Positions 27,408 to 36,027 of a stretch of DNA of 64,000 nucleotides are shown piece by piece (positions within the stretch are counted from its first letter, which is position 1; each line of letters opens with the position of its first letter). This stretch comes from JAJDXW01 sp965214795 (lineage in GTDB: Bacteria > Pseudomonadota > Gammaproteobacteria > HK1): positions 1,984,001-2,048,000 of the forward strand of contig OZ243976.1 in assembly GCA_965214795.1 (NCBI GenBank), read 5' to 3'. Below the pieces are notes generated by a model. The model was not told the DNA's origin and did no database searches. It was given only the letters and a program-made list of their open reading frames with translations. Made by a program: the position numbers and the translations under genes.

Positions 27408-28484
27408 TCATGCGGCCTGGATGCGGGTCCAGGTCTCGTCGATCAGCCGCTGGTGGTCTTCGCCGAGATACTTGTCCGTCTCCGATATCTCGACCACCGA
27501 CGGCGGCGGAAAGATCGCGGGATTCTCGAGGTACTCCGCCGACAGGTGCCGCTTCGCCGCCTCGTTGGGAGTCGCGTAGTAGATGAAGTCGGCGATCGCC
27601 GCGCCGACCTCGTCGTCGAGGATGAAGTTGATGAACTCGTGCGCGTTCCCGGGATGCGGGGCGCCCTTGGGGATCGCCAGGGTGTCCTCCCAGAGCAGGC
27701 CGCCTTCCCTCGGGACGGCATAGCCGATGTCGTCGTCCTCGGCCATCACCTGGAGGATGTCGCCATTCCACTCCATGGCGAGGTCGACCTCGCCCGCGAT
27801 GAGCAGGTCCTGGCCGTTGTCCTCGGCGAACGTCTTGATGTGCGGCTTCTGCCGGATGACGAGCTCCTCGACCTCCTTGATGCGGGCCGGATCGGTTTCG
27901 TTGTACGAGTACCCGAGGTACTTGAGCCCGATCCCGATGATGGTGCCGCCGTCGCCGAGCAACGCGACGCGCCCGGAATACTCGTCCGAATCGTAGAGGT
28001 GCTTCCAGCTCTCCGGCGCGGCGCTGACCTTCGACTTCCGGTATCCGATCCCGATGCTCCCCCACATGTAGGGCATGCTGTGCCTGCGCCCCGGGTCGAA
28101 CGCGGCGTCGCGGAACACCGGGGTGATGTTCGCCACGTTCGGGATCCTGGAGTGGTCGAGGGTCTCGAGCATGCCGGCGGCGATCATGCGCTCGACATAG
28201 TCGTTGCTCGGCACGATCACGTCGTAGCCCGGGTTGCCTTCCTTGAGCTTGGCGAAGAGCTCGTCGTTGTTCGCGAAGAGGTCCATATTGACCTCGATCC
28301 CGGTCGCCGCCTTGAAGTCGTCCAGGGTGGTCTCCCCGATGTAGGTGTCCCAGTTGTAGAAGTTGAGCTTCGCCTCTTCGGCCGACCAGCCGAGCCTCGG
28401 CACGATGGTGAGGCCGGCCGCGGCGGCGCCCGCTCCGGCGAGGAGCGAACGGCGGGACATGCGCCTGCGCATCATTCGGTTCAT
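27408..28484 (-). CDS. potD: periplasmic polyamine-binding protein (PotD/PotF type)
   Basis: A 358-residue binding protein with a Tat-like leader (MSRRSLLAGAGAAAAGLT, twin Arg) and mature sequence NFYNWDTYIGETTLDDF, the PotD/F start. Other family segments are YDVIVPSNDYVERMI and AMEWNGDI. The ATG at 28484 follows AAGGAG. It heads the importer operon. Whether it binds putrescine or spermidine is not resolved. Confidence 0.85.
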   Translation of the reverse strand: MNRMMRRRMSRRSLLAGAGAAAAGLTIVPRLGWSAEEAKLNFYNWDTYIGETTLDDFKAATGIEVNMDLFANNDELFAKLKEGNPGYDVIVPSNDYVERMIAAGMLETLDHSRIPNVANITPVFRDAAFDPGRRHSMPYMWGSIGIGYRKSKVSAAPESWKHLYDSDEYSGRVALLGDGGTIIGIGLKYLGYSYNETDPARIKEVEELVIRQKPHIKTFAEDNGQDLLIAGEVDLAMEWNGDILQVMAEDDDIGYAVPREGGLLWEDTLAIPKGAPHPGNAHEFINFILDDEVGAAIADFIYYATPNEAAKRHLSAEYLENPAIFPPPSVVEISETDKYLGEDHQRLIDETWTRIQAA

Positions 28485-28621
28485 CGGGGATCTCCTTGTG
28501 CGTATTCCTGGATGGGGGTCCTCGTGGCGGCGGCGGGCCTTCCCGTGAGGGTCTCGCGGCCCGTGCATCGGCTCCCGATTATCCGCGAGCCCCGCCGGGG
28601 GTGCCAGCCGCCGGTCCGGTC

Positions 28622-28772
28622 GCCAGCGGTTCTCGTTTTGGCGCCTGGCTTCACCCTGAGCCGCCAGCCGTCTTCGCCTTGCGATTCGATCCGGTTGCGA
28701 TTCGATCCGGGGCAGAGCGACGGTCGTGCCGGTCCCGCAGCGGGACCCGACGGGCAAAACGGGAATTGCGGT
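28622..28772. repeat. inverted-repeat element, family B, copy 2
   Basis: A diverged copy running from GGTTCTCGTTTTGGCGCC to CAAAACGGGAATTGCGG. It has a partial duplication of an internal GATTCGATCCGG block, making it longer than the other copies. It lies 138 bp upstream of the potD-like start. Confidence 0.7.
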
Positions 28773-28820
28773 TCCGGGCGACCCCGGGCGACCCCGGGCA
28801 ACCCCGGGCAACCCCGGGCC
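28771..28820. repeat. five tandem 10-bp repeats next to element B
   Basis: The units ACCCCGGGCG/ACCCCGGGCA abut family B copy 2. Related CAACCCCCGGT units recur at 28886-28915, next to the aminotransferase stop. Confidence 0.7.
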
Positions 28821-28907
28821 AAGCCGGATGCGCGCGGCGCAATCCGACCGGGACGCCCCCGTGCGAGGTCGGGCGGCGCCTTCGGGCGACCCCCGGTCAA
28901 CCCCCGG

Positions 28908-30353
28908 TCAACCCGATCTGCCGCGTGAAGTGGCGAACGGTCCGGAGGTGCGGGCGACCGCGTCCAGCGTCTCGTCGAGGGCGAGGCGCGCCTTCTCGAC
29001 GACCTCGTCGATCTCGTCGCGGGTGATGACGAGGGGGGGCGAGAGGACCATGCTCTCCGCGACCGAGCGCATCACGAGCCCGTTCGCGAAGGAGCGGTCG
29101 CGGCAGAAAGTGCCGACGTTGCCTTCGGGCTCGAAGCGTTTCCGGGTCGCGGGGTCCTCGGCGAGCTGGAGCGCGGCGAGCATCCCCGCGCCTCGGACCT
29201 CGCCGACGAGGGGGTGGTCGGCGAGCTCGCGCATCCGGGCCTGGAAGTACGGGACGGTGTGCTCCCGGCAGCGCTCGACGATCCCCTCGGCGCGGAGGAT
29301 CCGGATGTTCTCGAGGGCCACCGCGCACGCGACCGGGTGCCCGGAATAGGTGAAGCCGTGGAAGAACTCGCCACCCTCCCCGAGGAGGGCCTCCGCGATC
29401 CGGTCGTGCACCATGACCCCCCCGATCGGCACGTAGCCCGAGGAAAGCCCCTTCGCGATCGGCATCAAGTCGGGGTCGAGGCCGTAGTACTCGGAGCCGA
29501 ACCACCGGCCGGTGCGTCCGAACCCGCAGATCACCTCGTCCGCGACGAGGAGCACGCCGTGCTCGCGGCAGATGCGGGAGACTTCCGGCCAGTACGTGTC
29601 CGGTGGGACGATGACCCCGCCCGCGCCCTGGATCGGCTCGGCGATGAACGCCGCCACCTGCTCCGGCCCGAGCGCGAGGATCCGCTCCTCGACGGCCCGC
29701 GCCGCCGCGAACCCGAACTCGTCCGGGGTCCGGTCGCCGCCGAGCTTGTACCAGTAGGGCTCCATGACGTGCTCGATCCCCGGGATGGGGAGCCCGCCCT
29801 GGCGGTGCATGGTCTTCTTCATTCCGCCGAGGCTCGCCGCGCCCATGGTGCTGCCGTGGTAGGCGTTGTCGCGCGAGAGGATGACGTGGCGTTGCGGCTC
29901 GCCAGTCACGTCGAAGTAGCGGCGCACCATGCGGATCACGGTGTCGTTCGCCTCCGACCCGGAGTTGGTGAAGAAGACGTGGTTGAAGCCGGGCGGGGTC
30001 ACCTCCGCGAGGGCGCGGCCGAGCTCCGCGGCGGGCGGATGGGTGGTGTGGAAGAAGGTGTTGTAGTAGGGCAGTTCCGCCATCTGGCGGGCCGCGGCTT
30101 CCGCGAGTTCGCGCCGGCCGTAGCCGATGTTCACGCACCAGAGGCCCGCCATCGCGTCGATGAGCCGGCGGCCGTCGGAGTCCAGGAGGTGGACGCCCTC
30201 GGCGCGGACGATCACGCGCGCCCCGCCCTTCGCGCCGAGGGCGGGATGGTCGGTAAAGGGGTGGAAGTGATGGCGGGAGTCGATCGCCCGCAGGTCGTCG
30301 GGGGCCGGGGCGGCCGCAGCGGCCGCAGCGGCCGCAGCTTCGCTCATCGCCAT
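28908..30353 (-). CDS. class III PLP aminotransferase (putrescine/omega-amino type)
   Basis: A 481-residue fold-type I aminotransferase of the putrescine/beta-alanine-pyruvate group. Visible elements are FTNSGSEANDTVIRM, FIAEPIQGAGGVIVPP, LVADEVICGFGRTGRWFG (with the PLP-binding Asp) and PLP lysine in LMPIAKGLSSGY. The N terminus carries an Ala run coded by a GCGGCCGCA microsatellite. Next to polyamine uptake and a gamma-glutamylpolyamine-synthetase-like gene, it probably deaminates putrescine or a related diamine. A 4-aminobutyrate or beta-alanine role is also possible. Confidence 0.8.
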   Translation of the reverse strand: MAMSEAAAAAAAAAAPAPDDLRAIDSRHHFHPFTDHPALGAKGGARVIVRAEGVHLLDSDGRRLIDAMAGLWCVNIGYGRRELAEAAARQMAELPYYNTFFHTTHPPAAELGRALAEVTPPGFNHVFFTNSGSEANDTVIRMVRRYFDVTGEPQRHVILSRDNAYHGSTMGAASLGGMKKTMHRQGGLPIPGIEHVMEPYWYKLGGDRTPDEFGFAAARAVEERILALGPEQVAAFIAEPIQGAGGVIVPPDTYWPEVSRICREHGVLLVADEVICGFGRTGRWFGSEYYGLDPDLMPIAKGLSSGYVPIGGVMVHDRIAEALLGEGGEFFHGFTYSGHPVACAVALENIRILRAEGIVERCREHTVPYFQARMRELADHPLVGEVRGAGMLAALQLAEDPATRKRFEPEGNVGTFCRDRSFANGLVMRSVAESMVLSPPLVITRDEIDEVVEKARLALDETLDAVARTSGPFATSRGRSG

Positions 30354-30543
30354 GGTGTTCTCCCGGTTGCGGGACGGGGCGGCAGGGGGCCGAACGGGGC
30401 GCGGGCCGGCGGCCGGGGTCCGGTGCCGCGCCCGGGCGGAGCGGGTGCCGCCGGCGCACCCGGCAGCCCACCCGGCAGCATAGACTCTACACGGTCTTCT
30501 CGTTCGTCAAGTCTGTGGAGAACGGTCCTCTTTCATACGTTTT

Positions 30544-31890
30544 TCATACGTTCCGGAGCAGGAACTCGCGCTCCCACGAGCTGATGACCTGCTGGAACGC
30601 CCGCAGCTCGCAGTCCTTGACCGCGCCGTAGGCGGCCGTGAACCGTTCTCCGAGGACTTCGACGAGGGGAGGGCAATCGCGAAGGAGCCGGAGCGATTCG
30701 CCGAGGCTGAACGGAAGCTCGTAGGGCATCGTGTAGGCGCTTCCCTCGATCTGAGGGGTAGGCTGCGCTCCTTCGATCATGCCGATGAGGCCGCAGGCAA
30801 GGGACGCGGCAATCGCGAGATAGGGGTTGGCGTCGGCCCCCGCGACCCGGTTCTCGACCCGGGTCTCCGCCGCTGCTCCGAGCGGAACGCGAAGGCCCGC
30901 GGTGCGGTTGTCCACCCCCCACTGCACGTTGATGGGGGCGGCGAGATACTTCGTGATCCGGCGGTACGAGTTGACGTTCGGGGCGAGGAACGACATCGCG
31001 GCCGGAAGGTAGCGCTGCAGCCCGCCGAGGTGGGCGCGGAAGAGGGGGGACATCCCGCCGTCCGGCCCCGCGAACACGTTGTCGCCCGTCTCCGCGTCCA
31101 CCACGCTCTGGTGGATATGCATGGCGCTCCCCGGCTCGCGCTCCATCGGTTTCGCCATGAACGTTGCGTATACCCCGTGGCGCAGCGCCGCCTCGCGCAC
31201 CGTGCGCTTGAACAGGAACGCCTGGTCCGCGAGGTCGAGCGGGTCCCCGTGCAGGAGGTTGATCTCGAGCTGGGCGGCGCCCGCCTCGTGGCTCAGGGTC
31301 CCGAGTTCGATCTGCTGCGCCTCGCAGAAGTCGTAGATGTCGTCGATGAGGGGGTCGTACTCGTTCAGCACCTCGATCCCGAACGACTGGCGGCCCCGCT
31401 CCGGCTCCCCGGAGCGCCCCGTGGGCGGCTCGAGCGGGTAGTCCGGGTCGGCGTTGCGCTTGACGAGGTAGAACTCGAGCTCGGGGGCGACGACCGGCCG
31501 CCAGCCGCGGTCGCGGTACAGGTCGAGCACCCGGCGAAGGACGTGGCGGGAGGTGGTCGCGACCGGCTCGCCGCTCGCGTGGAAGCAGTCGTGGATGATC
31601 TGCGCGGTCGGGTCCGCCGCCCAGGGGACGAGCCGGATCGTGGTCTCGTCGGCGCGCAGTACCATGTCGCGGTCGGAAGGGTGGACGGTGCTCGCGTCCT
31701 GGGGAAAGTCGCCGGTGACGGTGAGGAGAACGACCGCCTCGGGGAGGTTCAGGCCGAGCGCCCGGCAGTAGGCGGCGACCGGCATGATCTTCCCGCGGGC
31801 GACCCCGGCCATGTCCGGCATCAGGGCCTCGACCTCGGTAATCGCGTGCTCCCTGCACCAGCGTTCGATGAAGCCGTCGGCGGTGCTCAT
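30544..31890 (-). CDS. puuA: glutamine-synthetase-family gamma-glutamylpolyamine synthetase
   Basis: A 448-residue glutamine synthetase homologue. Family elements are VVAPELEFYLV (metal Glu), SAMHIHQSV (His of the active site), FLAPNVNSYRR and NRTAGLRVP. The N-terminal MPDMAGVARGKIMPV replaces the GlnA pattern, and the GlnA adenylylation Tyr loop is not evident. This suits PuuA/SpuI-type enzymes that ligate glutamate to putrescine. The start at 31890 gives the usual length; the longer frame upstream is non-coding. It is beside the polyamine importer and aminotransferase. Confidence 0.75.
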   Translation of the reverse strand: MSTADGFIERWCREHAITEVEALMPDMAGVARGKIMPVAAYCRALGLNLPEAVVLLTVTGDFPQDASTVHPSDRDMVLRADETTIRLVPWAADPTAQIIHDCFHASGEPVATTSRHVLRRVLDLYRDRGWRPVVAPELEFYLVKRNADPDYPLEPPTGRSGEPERGRQSFGIEVLNEYDPLIDDIYDFCEAQQIELGTLSHEAGAAQLEINLLHGDPLDLADQAFLFKRTVREAALRHGVYATFMAKPMEREPGSAMHIHQSVVDAETGDNVFAGPDGGMSPLFRAHLGGLQRYLPAAMSFLAPNVNSYRRITKYLAAPINVQWGVDNRTAGLRVPLGAAAETRVENRVAGADANPYLAIAASLACGLIGMIEGAQPTPQIEGSAYTMPYELPFSLGESLRLLRDCPPLVEVLGERFTAAYGAVKDCELRAFQQVISSWEREFLLRNV

Positions 31891-32324
31891 GCTTCGTGCG
31901 GAGGGTTCCCGTGCGCCCCGGAACGGAGGCGGATGCCGATTCGGGGCGGGATCGTGCCGGAATCCGCTGCGGTTTGCCACGCGGACCCGGGCCACCGCAG
32001 GGCTCGTTTGGTTCGGCGACGGGTGAACCGGGGCGGTTCGGCGGGCCATTGGGGAGCGCATTTCGTCGTCTGCGGGTCGGTTCGGGCCTCGGGAAGCGGT
32101 CCTCGACCGCACGGCAGGCAGATCCGCACCTGCGGCCGGCGCTCGGTCACGACAAAAAGGTCATGGTCCGCTCGTTCGCAGCCGCCCCGCAGCATGAAAG
32201 TCAGGGTGTGGCTGAACAGATGAGTTCTACAATGGTTCAGCGGGCCACCGCGGCTCGATGAGGGCCATCTCGTGCCGGGCGAGCGCGGCGAGCTCTCCGG
32301 AAGGCCGTGGGATGCCTCCGGGCA

Positions 32325-32452
32325 GCAATTCTCGTTTTGGCGCCCGACTTCACCCTGAGCCGCAAGCGGTCTTCTCCTTGCGACTCGATCCGGGGCGGAT
32401 CGACGATCGGGCCGGTCCTGCGGCGGGACCCGACGAGCAAAACGAGAATTGC
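32325..32452. repeat. inverted-repeat element, family B, copy 3
   Basis: The cleanest copy. The left end GCAATTCTCGTTTTG (32325-32339) is the exact reverse complement of the right end (32438-32452). Total length is 128 bp and the internal sequence is shared with copies 1 and 2. It lies between the divergent glutamine-synthetase-like and oxidoreductase genes. Confidence 0.8.
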
Positions 32453-32520
32453 CGGCCTCCGGGTCCCGGCGTTGCGCGGCCGGCGCGCGTCGGGCAGCAT
32501 CGCGGGGTTCGCGACGGCGC

Positions 32521-32600
32521 GGGACCCGGCGGGACCCGGCGGGACCCGGCGGGACCCGGCGGGACCCGGCGGGACCCGGCGGGGCCCAGCGGGACCCGGG
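32521..32600. repeat. tandem 10-bp repeats next to element B
   Basis: Six perfect GGGACCCGGC units (32521-32580) are followed by two imperfect ones. The array lies about 70 bp from family B copy 3. No gene is seen from 31891 to 32785. Confidence 0.85.
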
Positions 32601-32785
32601 TGTCGCGCCCGTTCGGCCGGCGCGAAGGAGGCTGACGACATGCGAACCTGACGACGCCGAGTCCGACCCCATCAGCGGATCGGCTTCCAGCGGATCGGCT
32701 CCGCACCGTTCCTGCCTCGGCGAGATCGAGCCCTTCCCGCCCCCTGAACAGTGACCCTGCCTCGAACCCAGGAGGAGTTGAAACC

Positions 32786-33961
32786 ATGCGCGAGATCCGA
32801 ATCGCCCTCATCGGCGGAGCCGGCTGGATGGGGAAGACGCATGCCCTCGTCTACGCATCCGCCCCCGTCATCTTCGGCAACCAGCCGGCGCGTCCGGTCC
32901 TCGAGCTCGTGGCGGAGGCGACGGACGGCTTGGCCGAGAAGATAGCGGCCGACTACGGCGCCCGGCGCTGGACCTCGAACTGGCGGGAGGCCGTCGAGGA
33001 CCCGGACGTCGACGTGGTCGACATCGTCACCCCGAACCACCTGCATCGGGAGATGGCGATCGCCGCGGCCGCGGCCGGAAAGCACGTCTACTGCGAGAAG
33101 CCGCTCGGGCGCAACGCGGACGAGACTCGCGAGATGGTTCGCGCGGTTGAAGACGCCGGGGTCCTCAGCCTCGTCGGGCACAACTTTCCGCACAACCCGA
33201 TCCACGGCGTGGCCCGCGACCTCATCCGCGCCGGCGAGCTCGGAGACATCGTCCACGCGCGGGTCGGTTTCAACACCGACTTCCTCGCCGACGAGGCGGC
33301 GCCCTTCATCTGGCGGTGCGACCGCGAGGCGGCGGGGAGCGGCACCCTCGGCGACATCAACGTGCACCTGTTCAGCCTGACCGAGTACCTGGTCGGGCCA
33401 ATCGCCGAGGTCTTCGGGCGGATGCAGACCGTCGTCAAGGAGCGTGAGGTCGTCGCGGATGCGTCGTACGGGAGCGGCGGCGGCACCGGGACGGGCGAAC
33501 GGCGGACGGTCGACACCGACGACTCCGTGCACATGCTGGCAACGTTCGAGAACGGCTGCACCGGCATCTTCGACACGAGCCGGGTCGCCCACGGCCGCAA
33601 GATCGAGATCAGCTACGACATCGTCGGGCGCGCGGGCTCCCTCCGCTGGACCTACGACCGGCTGAACGAGCTTCAGGTCTACACCGCGAGCGACCCGGTG
33701 GACCGGAGCGGCTTCAAGCGCATCGAGACCGGCCCGAGCCATCCCTACTACGGCGACTTCTTCCCCATCGCCAACATCGGCATGGGGTACAACGAGATCA
33801 AGGCGATCGAGGTGCGGGAACTGGTCCGGGCGGCGGCCGGCGAGGCGGTCGAGCTGTGGCCCGACTTTTCGGTGGCTCACCGGATCCAGCGCTACTGCGA
33901 CGCCACCATCCGGTCCGACGCCGAGCGGCGCTGGGTGGCGGTGGGCGAGATCCCGGAGTGA
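32786..33961 (+). CDS. Gfo/Idh/MocA-family oxidoreductase
   Basis: A 391-residue NAD(P)-dependent sugar or inositol dehydrogenase-like enzyme. The Rossmann loop is ALIGGAGWMGKTHA (about 7-20), the family Lys-Pro pair is in CEKPLGRNADET (about 103-114), and the catalytic-domain segment is SGTLGDINVHLFSL with the Asp/His pair. The ATG at 32786 follows AGGAGG. It may act on the sugar taken up by the CUT1 importer at 18-23 kb, but the distance makes that weak inference. Confidence 0.8.
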   Translation: MREIRIALIGGAGWMGKTHALVYASAPVIFGNQPARPVLELVAEATDGLAEKIAADYGARRWTSNWREAVEDPDVDVVDIVTPNHLHREMAIAAAAAGKHVYCEKPLGRNADETREMVRAVEDAGVLSLVGHNFPHNPIHGVARDLIRAGELGDIVHARVGFNTDFLADEAAPFIWRCDREAAGSGTLGDINVHLFSLTEYLVGPIAEVFGRMQTVVKEREVVADASYGSGGGTGTGERRTVDTDDSVHMLATFENGCTGIFDTSRVAHGRKIEISYDIVGRAGSLRWTYDRLNELQVYTASDPVDRSGFKRIETGPSHPYYGDFFPIANIGMGYNEIKAIEVRELVRAAAGEAVELWPDFSVAHRIQRYCDATIRSDAERRWVAVGEIPE

Positions 33962-34034
33962 CCGCGACTTCGTGAGCGGGCTTCGGCTCGCTTGCGGTGT
34001 CTCGGACGCGCATTCGGAATCGGCGGCCGCCGGC

Positions 34035-34568
34035 TCAGGACCAGTATTCGCGGAGGGGGCCTTCGGCACCATGGAGGGGGTCGCGGGCCGGCACGGCGAC
34101 GCGCGCGATCGCATCCACGCTGGCCGGACGCTCTCCCGGGGCTCCCCGGCAGAGGTCGGGGCCGGTTCCGGCCGGGTACGCGCCGACGATGCCGAGGTCC
34201 GCGCTCGCTTCGATCGCCTTGTGGCCGACGCCGGCGGGGATGACGACGACGTCGCCCGCCGACACCGTCGTCTCCACGCCGTGCTCGCCCCCGAAGCGGG
34301 CGGTGGCGGTGCCGCGGTATACGCCGAGCGCCTCGTGCGCGGTGCTGTGGAAGTGGTGAAAGGGGTAGATCCCGTTCCGCCACGCGGCCGGCCAGCCGTT
34401 GGCGGTGAAGAGGGCCTCGAAGACGGAGGCGGGGTCGTCCTTCGGAAGGGCGACCGCCTGACGGTAGACGAGGAGCGGGAGCGCCGGGTTGTTGGGGATC
34501 GCCCCGTCGTCCTCGAACCGCCGCGTCTCGACCGCCGCGGGGTTGATTCGAGTGCTGAAGTCGGTCAT
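34035..34568 (-). CDS. cupin-domain protein
   Basis: A 177-residue single-cupin protein. The first cupin motif is FHHFHSTAHEALGVYRGTA (two His and a Glu-like spacing) and the second is VSAGDVVVIPAGVGHK. The ATG at 34568 follows GGGAGGAG. The metal and substrate are unknown. It sits convergent to the oxidoreductase. Confidence 0.75.
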   Translation of the reverse strand: MTDFSTRINPAAVETRRFEDDGAIPNNPALPLLVYRQAVALPKDDPASVFEALFTANGWPAAWRNGIYPFHHFHSTAHEALGVYRGTATARFGGEHGVETTVSAGDVVVIPAGVGHKAIEASADLGIVGAYPAGTGPDLCRGAPGERPASVDAIARVAVPARDPLHGAEGPLREYWS

Positions 34569-34638
34569 CGGTCTCCTCCCCGCGCGTCGGGGTCCGAGGC
34601 TCTCGTCCGCCATCGTACTCCCATTCCTTGGGGAGGGC

Positions 34639-34872
34639 GACGCGGGATGCGGCGGGATTGCGCGCGCCGTGGTCCCGTCGCATCCCCGCTTCGACGGGGA
34701 CCTCGTGTTCGCCGCGGCGAGCGGTGCCGGGCCGCCGCCGGCCAGGGGCGTCGAGCTGCTCGCTATCGGCCCCGCGGCGTCGCTCCGTCTTGCGCGGGCG
34801 ATCGCCCGCGGCGTCCGCCACGCGACCCCCGAGCCGGGGGACCTGCTTCCCTGCTGGTCGTCCGATTCCTGA
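34639..34872 (+). pseudogene. C-terminal remnant of a P1-family (DmpA/NylC-type) peptidase
   Basis: The frame DAGCGGIARAVVPSHPRFDG, then DLVFAAASG and SLRLARAIARGVRHA, matches the C-terminal part of P1-family N-terminal-nucleophile hydrolases. The rest of the gene is missing; upstream sequence overlaps the oppositely oriented cupin start. Confidence 0.55.
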
Positions 34873-34902
34873 ACCGGCGCGCCGCGCTCCGGCCGCGCCC
34901 CG

Positions 34903-35658
34903 TCAGCCGAGCCGTGCGAGCGATTCGCGCACGGTGGGGCGCTCTCCGGACTCGACATCCCTCTTTCGGCGTTCATGGAACGCCGTGAGGGTCCGATTGG
35001 CTCCGGCCAGCACGGCGATCTGCCCACAGTACGCTTCGAGTCCGCTTCCCGGCAGCGCCCACAGCGCCACGCCGTCGGACAGCGCACCGAGATAGGCTCT
35101 CGCTCCGCAGCAGCCGAGGCTCATGGCCGAGGCTCCGCGGTTGACGGCGCGCGGGACGACTGCGCAGGCGGGGCGACCCATCGCGGGCGCGACGCCGCCG
35201 TCCACCCGCTCGACCGCTTCGCTCAGCACGAGCCCCTGTCGGGCATCGACGAACAGCAGGACCACCTCGGGGTCGAGGGGGAATTCGCGGAGCGGCCCGT
35301 AGACCGCGTGCTTCGCCTCTCGCCCGAGCACGGGAATGGCGGCGACTTCCTCTTCGCGCACGTAGTCGAGCCCGACCATGGCCTCGAGGGTGGCCCCCAA
35401 CTCCTCGGGCTGCGACGCAGGCGCCCCGGACAGGTTGTGGGTGTGGATTCCGATCGGGCAGAGCGAGTGGTGTCCGGCCGAGGTGGCGAAAGTGCGGGCG
35501 GTGGCCTCCTGCCAGAACACGCATCCCGCGGGGGCGGTGCCTTCGAACTCCCGCACGCCGTCCGGCACCTCGTCGCGGAAGGCAATCGCGACGGGTGGAA
35601 GGGAGAGCTCCAGCGCTTCCGTCAGCCGGTCGGCTTGGCGTTGGCGTTCCTCATTCAT
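34903..35658 (-). CDS. DUF169-domain protein
   Basis: A 251-residue protein matching the DUF169 pattern: PPVAIAFRDEVPDG near the start, CVFWQEA, HSLCPIGIHTHNL with a conserved Cys, and CCGARAYLGAL. The function of the family is not established; conserved cysteines suggest metal or cofactor binding. The ATG at 35658 is one of two overlapping (ATGAATGA). Confidence 0.75.
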   Translation of the reverse strand: MNEERQRQADRLTEALELSLPPVAIAFRDEVPDGVREFEGTAPAGCVFWQEATARTFATSAGHHSLCPIGIHTHNLSGAPASQPEELGATLEAMVGLDYVREEEVAAIPVLGREAKHAVYGPLREFPLDPEVVLLFVDARQGLVLSEAVERVDGGVAPAMGRPACAVVPRAVNRGASAMSLGCCGARAYLGALSDGVALWALPGSGLEAYCGQIAVLAGANRTLTAFHERRKRDVESGERPTVRESLARLG

Positions 35659-36027
35659 CGCAGTTCCTTCGTTCGACGGTTCGGGCGGGCCGGATCTGGT
35701 CAGGTCGGGCTGGTTCGAGCTGGTTCGAGCTGGGCTTGGCCGAGCCGGATCGGGCCAAGTCCGTTCCGGTCGAATCGATCGGAACCCGATCCGCATCCGC
35801 AATGTCATGGCGGGCCCGGCCGGAGGTCAAGTCCCCGAGAGTTGCGTTTCTTCGTGATGGTGGCAATGCTGACAGCCCCGCCCGAGCGCCGTCAACGCGC
35901 CTGCCGGGGCGAGTTTCTTCCGGTGGTCGGGCGCCCGCCGCACCGGGAACCGGGGTGCCGCCGACAGGGCGCGCGCCGGGAGCGGCAGCTCGGGAACGCG
36001 GAGCGGGATGACGCCGGAACGGAGTAA

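Noticed and set aside
32521..32600. CRISPR-like array
   Set aside because: It is a simple 10-bp satellite without spacers. No true CRISPR array is visible in the window despite the cas genes.
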